From: Silanimonas sp044377035
Lineage (GTDB): Bacteria; Pseudomonadota; Gammaproteobacteria; Xanthomonadales; Xanthomonadaceae
Length of the DNA: 43,673 nucleotides
NCBI RefSeq assembly: GCF_044377035.1
Contig: NZ_JBILJW010000024.1
Span: 1 to 43,673 of the forward strand
Reading direction: 5' to 3'
Both the position numbers and the translations under genes were made by a program. Below are positions 18,917-28,605 of the stretch, one piece after another. How positions within the stretch are numbered: the stretch's first letter is position 1; each line of letters begins with the position of its first letter. A model generated the notes under the pieces. The model did no database searches. It saw only the letters and a program-made list of their open reading frames with translations, and was not told where the DNA came from.

Positions 18917-19432
18917 ATGCCGCCCCGCCTGCTCCGCCACTTCTTCAACGTCTGGCCGCCGTTCCTGCTGTCCGGCATCCATGTCACGCACCTCGGCGCC
19001 GACTGGCGCAGTGCCGAGGTCGAACTGCGGATGCGCCCTTGGAACCGCAACTACGTGGGCACGCACTTTGGCGGCTCGCTGTTCGCGATGACCGATCCGT
19101 TCTGGATGATCCTTACCCTGCGCGCGCTGGGCGATGACTACGTGGTCTGGGACAAGGCCGGCGAGATCGAATTCGTGAAGCCCGGCCGCGGCACCGTGCG
19201 CTGCCGCTTCGACCTCAACGACGCTGTGCTCGATGAGCTCCGCGCCGAGGCGGCCGGGGGCGGCAAGGTGCTGCGCTGGATGGACTGCCCGGTGGTCGAT
19301 GCCGAAGGCGACGTGGTGGCCCGGGTGCGCAAGCAGCTGTACGTACGCCTGAAGCCGAGGGTTCGCCGCGAGGCCGCCGCGGAACGTGACGCCGCTCACA
19401 GCCCGCAGGACAGCAGCGCCCCAAGGCCCTGA
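18917..19432 (+). CDS. DUF4442 hot-dog fold protein (thioesterase-like)
   Basis: This 171-residue protein matches the DUF4442/YiiD C-terminal type of hot-dog fold, related to acyl-CoA thioesterases. Recognisable features are VELRMRPWNRNYVGTHFGGSLFAMTDPFWMIL (the hot-dog helix with the GT-HFG motif) and VWDKAGEIEFVKPGRGTVRCRF. No substrate can be assigned. The ATG at 18917 lacks a clear Shine-Dalgarno, and an 18-base palindrome lies just upstream. The last 25 residues are low-complexity and may not be structured. The next gene, a kinase, starts 85 bases on. Confidence 0.85.
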   Translation: MPPRLLRHFFNVWPPFLLSGIHVTHLGADWRSAEVELRMRPWNRNYVGTHFGGSLFAMTDPFWMILTLRALGDDYVVWDKAGEIEFVKPGRGTVRCRFDLNDAVLDELRAEAAGGGKVLRWMDCPVVDAEGDVVARVRKQLYVRLKPRVRREAAAERDAAHSPQDSSAPRP

Positions 19433-19517
19433 TCGACGCGGATCCACGCGGTTTCCCTGCTGGACAGGCCACGGACGACGCGCGAAGCTGGCCGCCCATA
19501 CCCCCCGCCCGACCCGC

Positions 19518-21875
19518 ATGGCCATCCTGCGCTTCACGCCGTCGCCCGACGAGGAGATGTCGCCGGAGGAGTTGTCGGCCCTGCTGACCTCGATGATGCC
19601 GGACATCCCCGGCTATCGGGTCATGCGGCGCATCGGCAAGGGCGGGATGAGCTTCGTCTATCTCGCGGTGCAGGAATCGCTCGATCGCCAGGTGGCGATC
19701 AAGATCACCGCGCCGGAGATCCTCCGCGACGAGATCAGCAAGCAGCGCTTCGAGCAGGAAGCGCGGACGATCGCGAAACTCGAACACCCCTGCATCGTCG
19801 GCATCTACGAAGTGGGCCGCTCGCCGCAGGGGCTGATGTACTACGTGATGCCCTACCTCTCGAAGGGGCATCTCGGCCAGCGCGACCTGCGCAACGACGA
19901 GCCGCGGATCATCGCCGTGCTGCGCTCGCTGCTCTCCGCGCTGGGCTATGCCCACACCCGCGGCATCGTGCACCGCGACGTCAAGGCCGAGAACGTCCTG
20001 TTCGACAACGCCGATCGCCCGGTGTTGGCGGATTTCGGCATCGCGCTCCCTTTCCGCAGTTCGACGCGCATCACCAATGTCGGTTTCGCCGTGGGCAGCG
20101 CCGCCTACATGGCGCCGGAGCAGGCCCGCGGCGACAACGTCGACGGCCGTGCCGACCTGTATGCCGTTGGCGTGCTGGCCTACGAGATGGTCACCGGCCA
20201 TCTGCCCTTCCAGGCCAATGACGCCCTCGCATTGGCGGTGATGCACGCCCACGACCCGATACCGCCCCTGCCGAGCAACCGACGGCATTGGCAGCCCTTC
20301 ATCTCGCTGGCCATGGCGAAGACGAAGGAGCAGCGTTTCCGCAATGCCGAACAGATGCTCAGCGCGCTCGACGAACTCGAGCGCCGGCACCGGCTTGGCC
20401 CCGCCCGCGAAGCGGCGCCCGAACCGGCCGCGACGCCCCCGGGCCGCACCACTGGAGAAAGCCCCGCCACGTCACGGCCCGCCGGACGCTGGCTGGGCGT
20501 GGGTGCCGCGGCGCTGGTGATCGCGGCCGGTGCGGCCTGGTGGATGGCCTCGCGCGACCAGGCGCCGGATTTCCTCACCATCGATGGCAGCGCACCGACC
20601 GTGGTTGACGACCCGATCGGCTCCGTCGCGATTGCCGCGGGGGCTGCGCCAGCCCCGGCCGGCGCCGAGGCCGGGATGCCGCCCACGCCCCCTTCGGCCG
20701 AGGCCGCTCCCGCGGATCGCGCCGACAACGCGCCGACGCCGACGGCTTCAGCCGCCTTTGTCTCGCAGGCCCTGCCCTACGACCCGCGCGTGCCGGCGGC
20801 GCGCGAACTCGCCGCCGCGCAGCGGCAGATCGCGCGGCTGCGCCTATCCACACCAGCCGGCGACAACGCGATCGAGTCCCTGCTGGCGGCGCGCACCCTG
20901 GCCCCGCGCGATCCCGCCCTGCCCCGACTGGAGGCCGCGCTCATCGCCGCTTTCGGCGCGCAGATCGACAAGGCCCTCGACGACGACGACAACGCCAACG
21001 CGGTCGCGCTGTGGCAGCGCGCCCAGCGCTACGTTGAGCAGGCCGCCCTCAAGGACAGCGCGGCTTGGACGACGCTGGTCGACGCGCGCGCCACCGCCGT
21101 CGAACGCCGCTTGGCCGACGCCGCCTCCCGGCGCAGCGCACGCGAACTGAAGCGCGCCACCGACGAGATCGCGCTCTACGGCCTCGACGAGGCGCGCTTC
21201 GCCGACGCCATCCGCACCGCCCGCGTGGCGTTGCTGCCGCGGCCGGGCGCCCGCCTCGAAGGCGGCGGGCCGGCGATGCGCCTGGTCACCGCGCCCAGCG
21301 AGGCCCGGCCGGGCCTCGCGGCGATGGAAACGGAAGTGACCCGCGGCGACTTCCTCGCCTTCGTGCAGGCCACCGGCCGGCCGGTGTCGCGCTGCCGCGG
21401 TGGCTTCCTCGAGCGCCGCACCTGGAGTGATCCCGGCTTCGCCCAGACCGCGCGCGACCCGGCGGTGTGCGTCACCGCCGCCGACGCCGACGCCTACGCG
21501 CAATGGCGCGGCCAGCGCGATGGTGTCCGCTATCGCCTGCCGACGGCCGGCGAATGGAGCCAGTTGAGCCAGGGCGCCGCGGGTGATTGCGCCGGCACCC
21601 GCCTGAATTGCGACCGCCGCGAGGGCACGGTGCCGGTGGGCGCCGGCAAGGCCTCGTCGCTGGGGCTCGTCGATATCGGTGGCAACGCCCGTGAGTGGCT
21701 GGCCGGCGGCCGTCAGACCGCGGGCGCCGGCTGGCGCACGAATGCCGCGCAGGCGCGTGCCGGTGCGACGCAGGCCGCGGGCGACGAACGCGGGCAGGAC
21801 GACCTCGGCTTCCGCCTCGTGCGCGAGGTCTCGCTGGACGAATTGCTGGACGCCTCGCCCCGCCGTCCACGCTGA
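19518..21875 (+). CDS. Membrane Ser/Thr kinase fused to FGE-sulfatase-like domain
   Basis: This 785-residue protein has an N-terminal PknB-type kinase (about 33-290): glycine loop GKGGMSFV at 40-47, Lys62 in VAIKI, HRDVKAEN with Asp154 and Asn159, DFG at 172-174, and GSAAYMAPEQ. All catalytic residues are present. A proline/alanine-rich linker leads to one membrane helix (about 325-344), then a helical periplasmic region (about 450-575) and a formylglycine-generating-enzyme-like domain (about 585-775: METEVTRGDFLAFV, YRLPTAGEWSQLS, GLVDIGGNAREW, LGFRLVRE). The paired catalytic cysteines of true FGE are absent where the conserved C-terminal segment reads GAGWRTNAAQARAG, so this domain more likely binds ligand than catalyses. 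ATG 19518 is preferred. An in-frame GTG at 19386 would add a low-complexity tail overlapping the previous gene. Confidence 0.9.
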   Translation: MAILRFTPSPDEEMSPEELSALLTSMMPDIPGYRVMRRIGKGGMSFVYLAVQESLDRQVAIKITAPEILRDEISKQRFEQEARTIAKLEHPCIVGIYEVGRSPQGLMYYVMPYLSKGHLGQRDLRNDEPRIIAVLRSLLSALGYAHTRGIVHRDVKAENVLFDNADRPVLADFGIALPFRSSTRITNVGFAVGSAAYMAPEQARGDNVDGRADLYAVGVLAYEMVTGHLPFQANDALALAVMHAHDPIPPLPSNRRHWQPFISLAMAKTKEQRFRNAEQMLSALDELERRHRLGPAREAAPEPAATPPGRTTGESPATSRPAGRWLGVGAAALVIAAGAAWWMASRDQAPDFLTIDGSAPTVVDDPIGSVAIAAGAAPAPAGAEAGMPPTPPSAEAAPADRADNAPTPTASAAFVSQALPYDPRVPAARELAAAQRQIARLRLSTPAGDNAIESLLAARTLAPRDPALPRLEAALIAAFGAQIDKALDDDDNANAVALWQRAQRYVEQAALKDSAAWTTLVDARATAVERRLADAASRRSARELKRATDEIALYGLDEARFADAIRTARVALLPRPGARLEGGGPAMRLVTAPSEARPGLAAMETEVTRGDFLAFVQATGRPVSRCRGGFLERRTWSDPGFAQTARDPAVCVTAADADAYAQWRGQRDGVRYRLPTAGEWSQLSQGAAGDCAGTRLNCDRREGTVPVGAGKASSLGLVDIGGNAREWLAGGRQTAGAGWRTNAAQARAGATQAAGDERGQDDLGFRLVREVSLDELLDASPRRPR

Positions 21876-21893
21876 GCCCGCTACGATGGCGCT

Positions 21894-22541
21894 ATGCGCA
21901 ATCTCCGCACCTGGTTCCTCACCGGCCTACTGACCCTGCTGCCGCTCTGGCTGGCATGGTTCGTCATCAGCCTGCTGTTCACCCTGCTCTCCGACCTCTC
22001 GCGGCCCTGGGTGGGCCCCCTGCTCAACGGCCTCGCCGGCGCGCAGCCGGAGGTGTTCGGCTGGGCCACGCACCCCTGGGTGCTGCCGGTGGTGGCCCTC
22101 GTCGGCACGTTGCTGATCATCCTCGGCGTCGGCGCGCTGACGCGCCGCGTGGTCGGCCAGACCCTGCTGCGCTGGACCGAAGGCCTGATCGCCCGCGTGC
22201 CCCTGGTCAACGTCGTCTACTCGAGCGCACGCAAGCTCCTCGACCTGCTGCAGCATCCGCCGGGAGGTGGCGCCCAGCGCGTCGTGCTGATCGATTTCCC
22301 GCATCGCGACATGAAGGCCGTCGGCTTCGTCACCCGCACGCTGCGCGAGGAAGGCACCGGCCGCGAGCTCGCGGCCGTGTACGTGCCGACCACACCGAAC
22401 CCGACCTCGGGCTACCTCGAGATCGTGCCGGTCGACCGTCTCACCCCGACGCAGTGGAGCTTCGACGAGGCGATGGCCTTCATCATCTCCGGCGGTGCGG
22501 TGGCACCGAAGGAAGTGCCCTTCGAGGGGCCGCGCCAGTGA
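21894..22541 (+). CDS. DUF502 inner-membrane protein
   Basis: This 215-residue protein is of the DUF502 family and its function is unknown. Two membrane segments are clear: residues 7-32 (WFLTGLLTLLPLWLAWFVIS) and about 63-81 (VLPVVALVGTLLIILGVGAL). Family motifs follow: ARVPLVNVVYSSARKLLDLL, RVVLIDFPHRDMKAVGFVT and VYVPTTPNPTSGYLEIVPVD. It starts 18 bases after the kinase-FGE gene and its stop overlaps the next start as GTGA, so it is inside an operon. ATG 21894 begins the conserved RNLRTWFLTG. Confidence 0.9.
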   Translation: MRNLRTWFLTGLLTLLPLWLAWFVISLLFTLLSDLSRPWVGPLLNGLAGAQPEVFGWATHPWVLPVVALVGTLLIILGVGALTRRVVGQTLLRWTEGLIARVPLVNVVYSSARKLLDLLQHPPGGGAQRVVLIDFPHRDMKAVGFVTRTLREEGTGRELAAVYVPTTPNPTSGYLEIVPVDRLTPTQWSFDEAMAFIISGGAVAPKEVPFEGPRQ

Positions 22542-23305
22542 CCCTGCTCGACGACCGCGCGACGCGGCTGTTCCTGATGCTGGCGGCCTTCTTCGCCGTC
22601 AACGCGGTGCTCGCGAACCTGATCGGCGTGAAGATCTTCGCGCTCGAAGACACGCTCGGCGTCGCGCCCTTCGAATGGTCGCTTTTCGGCCAGAGCGGCT
22701 CGCTCTCGTTCACCGCCGGCGTGCTGGTGTGGCCGCTGATCTTCGTGCTCACCGACCTCGTCAACGAGTTCTACGGCCGGCGCGGCGTGCGCTTCATCAG
22801 CCTGCTGTCGGTCGGCCTGATCCTCTACGCCTTCGCCTTTGCCTACGCGGCCATTGCCCTGGTGCCGGCCGGCTGGTGGGTGGGTGCCGCGCAGGCCAAT
22901 GGCGTGCCCGACCAGCAGGCGGCGTTCGCGGCGATCTTCGGACAGGGGCTGTGGTCGATCCTCGGTTCGACCGTGGCTTTCCTCATCGGCCAGTTCATCG
23001 ACATCGCGATCTTCGTCCGCATCCGCCGAATGACCGGCGAGCGCTGGGTGTGGCTGCGCGCCACCGGTTCGACGGCCGTCTCGCAGCTCATCGACAGCTT
23101 CGTCGTGCTCTACATCGCCTTCGTGATCGGCCCGCAGGTCTGGCCGACTTCGCTGTGGCTGGCGGTGGGCACGGTGAACTATGGCTACAAGGTCGCGGCG
23201 GCGATCGCGCTGATCCCGCTGATCTACCTCGCGCGCCGCGCCTTCACCGCGTGGCTCGGTCGCGAACGCGCCGAGCAGCTGCGCATGGCCGCCGCGCAGG
23301 GCTGA
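22538..23305 (+). CDS. yhhQ: Queuosine precursor transporter, YhhQ/VUT family
   Basis: This 255-residue polytopic protein belongs to the YhhQ (DUF165, VUT) family, which imports queuosine precursors such as preQ0/preQ1 for tRNA modification. About six membrane segments are visible. Typical pieces are FFAVNAVLANLIGVKIF, FTAGVLVWPLIFVLTDLVNEFYG (conserved TDxxNE), GQFIDIAIFVRIRR and STAVSQLIDSFVVLYIAF. GTG 22538 overlaps the DUF502 stop (GTGA), and GAGGGG (22524-22529) lies eight bases upstream, which decides the start. The substrate is assigned from the family only. Confidence 0.9.
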   Translation: MTLLDDRATRLFLMLAAFFAVNAVLANLIGVKIFALEDTLGVAPFEWSLFGQSGSLSFTAGVLVWPLIFVLTDLVNEFYGRRGVRFISLLSVGLILYAFAFAYAAIALVPAGWWVGAAQANGVPDQQAAFAAIFGQGLWSILGSTVAFLIGQFIDIAIFVRIRRMTGERWVWLRATGSTAVSQLIDSFVVLYIAFVIGPQVWPTSLWLAVGTVNYGYKVAAAIALIPLIYLARRAFTAWLGRERAEQLRMAAAQG

Positions 23306-23308
23306 CCC

Positions 23309-23830
23309 ATGCGCGCCTCGCGCACCGGTGAACGGCCCAAGCCGCGCACGCGCACCCTCACGCTGAACGCCGGTTTCTTCGTCGGCGTCGGGCTGGTGCT
23401 CGCGCTGGCGTGGTGGGTGCACGGCGACGAACCGCCGGGCCTGCGCGGCGAACCCGACTTCGCCCCGCTGCGTGGCGAACCCTTCCTCGTGGTGTACGGC
23501 GCGCCGTCCTGCAGCGCCTGCATCGAGGAGTGGAAGGCGCTTCGCTCCACGTTACCCGGCGGGCTGCGCGTGGTGCACCTGCTCACTCGCGAGGGCACGG
23601 GGCCGGTGGCGGACGCGGCGGCGCTCGAGGACTGGTCCGCCCGCCTCCGGGTGCCACGCGCCGCCGTCCTGCCCGCGGACCTCACGCGCTCCACGCTCCC
23701 CGCGGTCGTGCTGCGCGACGAGCGCGCGCGGTGGCGATTCGAGCATGCCGGCCCGTGGAATGACGAAGCCCGCGCGCGCCTGGAGCGCGCTTTGCGGCTC
23801 GAGGGCGCGCTTCCTCACGCAGCACCGTGA
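23309..23830 (+). CDS. Membrane-anchored thioredoxin-like protein with CSAC motif
   Basis: This 173-residue protein has a basic N-terminus, one membrane helix (about 20-37, NAGFFVGVGLVLALAWWV) and a periplasmic domain with FLVVYGAPSCSACIEEW, that is CxxC at Cys68-Cys71 preceded by a short strand as in thioredoxin folds. A later TLPAVVLRDE could be the cis-proline loop. It may be a thiol-disulfide exchange protein, although the domain is small and divergent. It starts three bases after yhhQ, so it is in the same operon. Confidence 0.75.
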   Translation: MRASRTGERPKPRTRTLTLNAGFFVGVGLVLALAWWVHGDEPPGLRGEPDFAPLRGEPFLVVYGAPSCSACIEEWKALRSTLPGGLRVVHLLTREGTGPVADAAALEDWSARLRVPRAAVLPADLTRSTLPAVVLRDERARWRFEHAGPWNDEARARLERALRLEGALPHAAP

Positions 23831-23916
23831 CCTCAGGCCCATGCGGCCGTCTTCACATCGGCAGAAGCTCGGCGTTCCCCGACCCTACGTGTCGACCGCT
23901 GCCGGAGTTTCCCGCC

Positions 23917-25740
23917 TTGCCCTTGCGCCCGCTCACTCTCGCTCTGGCGATCAGCCTCGCCGTCGGCCTGCCCGCCGTTGCCCACGCGCAATCGACGCCC
24001 GCGGCACCGGCGACCACGACGGCCAGCGAGGCTGTGCAGCCGGCGGATGCCGCCGCCGACGCGCTGTTCGCCGAGTACTGGGAAGCCTCGCTGAAGCTCT
24101 CGCCGCTGCGTGCCACCTTCGTCGGCGACGCCCGCTACAACGACCAGCTGCCCGACCTTTTCAGCGCCGAGAGCCGCGCCGAAGCCTCGGCCTTCAACAA
24201 GGCCTGGTTGGCCCGGGTGGAGGCCCTCGACCTCGAGGCCCTCTCGCCGCAGCGCCGCCTGAGCGCCGAGATCCTGCTGCGCGAGATGAAGCTCGAGATC
24301 GAAGGTGAGCGCTTCCCGAGCTGGCAGCAGCCGCTCGACCAGTTCCGCAACGTCGCCGCGCTGTTCGCGCAGCTCGGTTCCGGCACGAACGCACAGCCCT
24401 TCAAGACCGTGCAGGACTACGACAATTGGCTGAAGCGCGCCTCGCGCCTGCCGGTGCTGTTCACCACGATGCAGGCCAACATGCGCGAAGGCATGGCCAG
24501 CGGCGTCGTGCAGCCGCGCGTGCTGATGCAGAAGGCGATCCCGCAGCTCGACGCGCTGATCAAGGACAAGCCCGAGGACACGCTGTTCTGGCGCCCCATC
24601 GCCAACCTGCCCGCCGACATGCCCGCCGCGGAGAAGGAGCGCCTCACGGCCGCCTACCGCGCGCTGATCGCCGAGCAGCTGATGCCGGCCTACCGCGAGC
24701 TGCGCCGCTTCGTGGCCGAGGAGTACCTGCCCAAGACCCGCGACACCGTCGCCATCTCGGCGCTGCCGGACGGCGAGGCCTGGTATGCCTACCTCGCCAA
24801 GGTGCAGACGACGACCGACCTCACGCCGGCGCAGATCCACGACATCGGCGTCGCCGAAGTGGCGCGCATCCAGGGCGAGATGCATGACGTGATGAAGCAG
24901 ATGGGCTTCGAAGGCAGCCTGCAGGACTTCTTCGTCCACATGACGACGGCGAAGGAGTACGAGTACCCGACCGAAGCGGCGCTGCTCGCCGACTACAACT
25001 CGCTGCGCGAGCGCATCGATCTGCGTGCGAAGGACATGTTCTCGCTGGTGCCGAAAGCCGGCTTCGAGATCCGCCCGGTGGAAGCCTTCCGCGCCGCCTC
25101 CGCGGCCGGCGGCAGCTATCAGGGCCCGAGCCAGGACGGCACGCGCCCGGGCGTGTTCTACGTGAACACGCACGACCTGCCGAGCCGCAAGAACTGGGAC
25201 CGCGACGCGCTCTACCTGCATGAAGCCGTGCCCGGACACCACTTCCAGATCGCGCTGCAGCAGGAACTGACCGGCCTGCCGATGTTCCGTCGCTTCGGTG
25301 GCGAAACGGCATTTGCCGAGGGCTGGGGCCTGTACGCCGAATCGCTGGGCAAGGAACTCGGCGCCTACGACACGCCGCAGCAGTACTTCGGGCGCTTGCA
25401 GGCCGAGATCTGGCGCGCCATCCGCCTCGTCGTCGACACCGGCCTGCACAGCAAGGGTTGGACGCGCGAACAGGTCATCGCCTACATGAAGGCCAATTCG
25501 GCCACGACCGACACCGAAGCCGTCTCCGAGGCCGAGCGCTACATCGCCATCCCGGGCCAAGCCCTCGCCTACAAGATCGGCGAGTTGAAGATCCTCGAAC
25601 TGCGTGCGCGCGCGGAAGAAGCGCTCGGCGACGCGTTCGACATCAAGGCCTTCCACGCCGAAGTGCTGGAGGACGGCTCGCTGCCGCTTTCGGTGCTGGA
25701 GGCGAAGCTCGACCGCTTCATCGCGGCGCGCAAGGGCTGA
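23917..25740 (+). CDS. Secreted DUF885 family zinc peptidase
   Basis: This is a DUF885 protein, a family related to M3-like gluzincin peptidases and common in Xanthomonads. The zinc motif HEAVPGHHFQ is in ALYLHEAVPGHHFQIAL, and a downstream Glu lies in ETAFAEGWGLYAESLGKELG. The substrate is unknown. Start choice: TTG 23917 has GGAG (23904-23907) upstream and yields a clean signal peptide ending AVAHA before QS, giving 607 residues. A GTG at 23827 overlapping the previous stop (GTGA) would give 637 residues with 30 extra unlikely residues ahead of the signal. TTG is preferred, with some doubt. Confidence 0.88.
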   Translation: MPLRPLTLALAISLAVGLPAVAHAQSTPAAPATTTASEAVQPADAAADALFAEYWEASLKLSPLRATFVGDARYNDQLPDLFSAESRAEASAFNKAWLARVEALDLEALSPQRRLSAEILLREMKLEIEGERFPSWQQPLDQFRNVAALFAQLGSGTNAQPFKTVQDYDNWLKRASRLPVLFTTMQANMREGMASGVVQPRVLMQKAIPQLDALIKDKPEDTLFWRPIANLPADMPAAEKERLTAAYRALIAEQLMPAYRELRRFVAEEYLPKTRDTVAISALPDGEAWYAYLAKVQTTTDLTPAQIHDIGVAEVARIQGEMHDVMKQMGFEGSLQDFFVHMTTAKEYEYPTEAALLADYNSLRERIDLRAKDMFSLVPKAGFEIRPVEAFRAASAAGGSYQGPSQDGTRPGVFYVNTHDLPSRKNWDRDALYLHEAVPGHHFQIALQQELTGLPMFRRFGGETAFAEGWGLYAESLGKELGAYDTPQQYFGRLQAEIWRAIRLVVDTGLHSKGWTREQVIAYMKANSATTDTEAVSEAERYIAIPGQALAYKIGELKILELRARAEEALGDAFDIKAFHAEVLEDGSLPLSVLEAKLDRFIAARKG

Positions 25741-25746
25741 ATCCGC

Positions 25747-26552
<806 letters not shown>

Positions 26553-26556
<4 letters not shown>

Positions 26557-27188
26557 GCCGGCCCCGCATCGCCATCGTTGTGTTCGACGAGGTCGAGGTG
26601 CTCGACTTCGCCGGGCCCTTCGAGGTGCTCTCGGCGCTGCGACTCGACGAAGCCACGCGCCGCGATTCGGCGTCGCCGTACGAGGTGATCGTGGCCGGTG
26701 TGCAGCCAGGCCTCGTGCACTGCCGCGGCGGGCTGAAGGTGCAACCCGACACGACCATCGCCGAACTCGACCCGGCCGCGCTCGACACGCTGCTGGTGCC
26801 CGGCGGCTACGGCGTGCGGCCGCTGCTGCAGGACGCCGCCTTCCTCGCTTGGCTTCGCCGGGCTGCGCCGCAGCCGCGCCGGTTGGCGTCGGTGTGCACG
26901 GGCAGCCTGCTGCTCGCGGAAGCCGGGCAACTCGATGGCGTGCGGGCCACCACGCACTGGAAGAGCCTCGACTGGATGGCGCGGGACTGGCCGTCGGTGC
27001 AGGTGCAGCGCGAGCGGCATTGGGTCGTCGACGGCCGCGTCGCCACCTCCGCGGGCATCAGCGCCGGCATCGACCTCTCGCTGAAGCTCATCGAAGCCGA
27101 CTTCGGGGAGGACCTCGCGCGCGCTACCGCCGCACACATGGAGTACCCGTGGCCGGAAAGCGACGCGCGCCGCCTTCCCGAGTCTTGA
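26553..27188 (+). CDS. DJ-1/PfpI family protein
   Basis: This 211-residue protein has the DJ-1/PfpI glutamine-amidotransferase-like fold. The N-terminal acidic residue region reads VFDEVEVLDFAGPFEVL, the nucleophile elbow reads ASVCTGSLLLAEAG with the reactive cysteine, and RATTHWKSLDWM follows. This pattern is closest to the isonitrile hydratase/ThiJ-like branch and to the N-terminal domain of some AraC regulators, but no helix-turn-helix follows. GTG 26553 overlaps the SDR stop. Function is open: hydratase, deglycase-like or other small-molecule enzyme. Confidence 0.88.
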
Positions 27189-27232
27189 ACGCGAGGTGGG
27201 CGTGATTGCCCGGATCGTCGCGGCGTGGCAGC

Positions 27233-27251
27233 GTTCCAACGAATTTGGAAC
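27233..27251. promoter_or_regulatory. 19-base inverted repeat just upstream of a start codon
   Basis: GTTCCAA and TTGGAAC flank a five-base spacer CGAAT. The repeat ends nine bases before ATG 27261, and its right arm contains GGAA, the best ribosome-binding candidate. It could be an operator or an RNA hairpin that hides the ribosome site. Confidence 0.45.
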
Positions 27252-27260
27252 CCCCGGCCC

Positions 27261-28589
27261 ATGACCCAGACCCCTTCGCCCGCCGCGAACGACACCGGCG
27301 ACACACTGCCCCAGCGCACCACCCCGACCTGGGAGATGGAGACCCTGCTCTCCGGCGCGACCGTCTTCGCGCTGTTCCAGGCCTACGCCGAACTCAACGT
27401 CGCTGTCTTCTGGCTGTTCGAACGACTGCCGAGCGACCTGGGGGGCATCGTCAGCCCGCTGGGCTTGTACGTGCAGGGCGCCGTGCTCGGGCTCGCGCTC
27501 GGCTTCCTCGTGCATCTGCTGCTGCGCGCCGCTTGGGTGTCGCTGGTCGGGCTGCGATCGGTGGATCCGGAAGGCCGGCTGCGAGAGAACGAGAACCTCG
27601 GGCCGGCGCAGCGCGCCCTGCTCGGCGAGGCCCTCGATGCCCTGCCCCAGCGGATCGCGGCGCTCGACGACGCCGCCACGCTGGTGTTCGGTGCGGCACT
27701 CGGGCTGGCCAAGATGATGACGGGGCTCACCCTGACGCTCGGCGCGCTTTTCCTGCTGGCGTATGCCTTCGCGAAGGGCCTTGGGCTCGACAAGCACCTT
27801 GTCCCCATCAATTTCGCCTTCCTGGCCCTGTGGATCGTGCCGTTGATGCTCGCCACGATGGTCGACAACCATGCTGGCAAACACGGCCGAGCGGCACCGC
27901 GCTGGGTGATGCCGGTCCTGCGGGGCTATGCGCTGGCGGGATTCACGGCGGACCGCAACCTCGGCACGACAATGGCCACCTACCGCGTGGCCGGGGTGAA
28001 GCGGGGATGGCGGGCCCAGTTCGCCATCGCGGCCATCGTGACCAGCGTCATCCTGGTGGCCCTGCTGGTGCCGGTGCTGCAGAACCGCGGCATCGGCGGC
28101 CTGCTCGACGGCGATTTCCCTGGCCTGCACGGCGGCGATGCCGGCACGCTGCGCGCCGCGCACTACCTCGACCGCCAACGCGTCGGAGAGAGCCATAACG
28201 CCCCCGCGCTCGCCAGCGAGGTGCTCACCGGCCCCTACGCGAAGCTCTGGATTCCCTATGTGCCGGAGTGGCACGACGCCGCGCTGGCGCGCTGCGCGCC
28301 GAAGTCGCGCGAGCGCTGGCTCGCCGATTCCGCGGCCAGCCGTGCCGTGCTCGACTGCCTCGCCGCCTCGCAGCCCATCCGCTTGGATGGTCAGCCCGTC
28401 GATGCCCTCTGGTGGTGGAGCGAGGATGCGCGGCACGATCGCCGCGGCTTCCAGGTGATGATCGACGTGCGGGCTAAACGCACCGGGCCCTTCCTGCTCG
28501 AGATCGACCAGCCCGAATCGCAGCGGAAGCTCGACGACAACGCCACGGGCGACGACGACCTCCCGTGGCGCATCCCGTTCTGGCGCTGA
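27261..28589 (+). CDS. Unrecognised inner-membrane protein
   Basis: I do not recognise this 442-residue protein. It has an N-terminal hydrophilic tail, then about five hydrophobic segments: around 30-55 (GATVFALFQAYAELNVAVFWLF), 70-90 (LYVQGAVLGLALGFLVHLLL), 145-175 (AALGLAKMMTGLTLTLGALFLLAYAFA), 185-205 (FAFLALWIVPLMLATMV) and 255-275 (FAIAAIVTSVILVALLVPVL). A soluble C-terminal domain of about 165 residues contains two tryptophan-rich stretches (LWIPYVPEWHDAALARC and DALWWWSED). ATG 27261 is chosen over GTG 27225 because an inverted repeat lies between. It is the last gene of the plus-strand run and converges on the sod gene with 16 bases between stops and no hairpin. Confidence 0.7.
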   Translation: MTQTPSPAANDTGDTLPQRTTPTWEMETLLSGATVFALFQAYAELNVAVFWLFERLPSDLGGIVSPLGLYVQGAVLGLALGFLVHLLLRAAWVSLVGLRSVDPEGRLRENENLGPAQRALLGEALDALPQRIAALDDAATLVFGAALGLAKMMTGLTLTLGALFLLAYAFAKGLGLDKHLVPINFAFLALWIVPLMLATMVDNHAGKHGRAAPRWVMPVLRGYALAGFTADRNLGTTMATYRVAGVKRGWRAQFAIAAIVTSVILVALLVPVLQNRGIGGLLDGDFPGLHGGDAGTLRAAHYLDRQRVGESHNAPALASEVLTGPYAKLWIPYVPEWHDAALARCAPKSRERWLADSAASRAVLDCLAASQPIRLDGQPVDALWWWSEDARHDRRGFQVMIDVRAKRTGPFLLEIDQPESQRKLDDNATGDDDLPWRIPFWR

Positions 28590-28605
28590 GGGCCTCGCGC
28601 TCGGC

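Noticed and set aside
19386..19517. Longer N-terminus of the kinase from GTG 19386
   Set aside because: The added 44 residues are low complexity and overlap the DUF4442 gene. The kinase domain needs nothing upstream of 19518.
20400..21250. Possible frameshift or repeat in the Ala/Pro-rich middle of the kinase-FGE protein
   Set aside because: The frame stays open with consistent codon bias from kinase to FGE domain. The region is a linker plus helices, and no stop or duplication is seen.
23827..23916. GTG start of the DUF885 peptidase overlapping the previous stop
   Set aside because: It would place about 30 atypical residues before an otherwise perfect signal peptide. TTG 23917 has a good GGAG. 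Not fully excluded.
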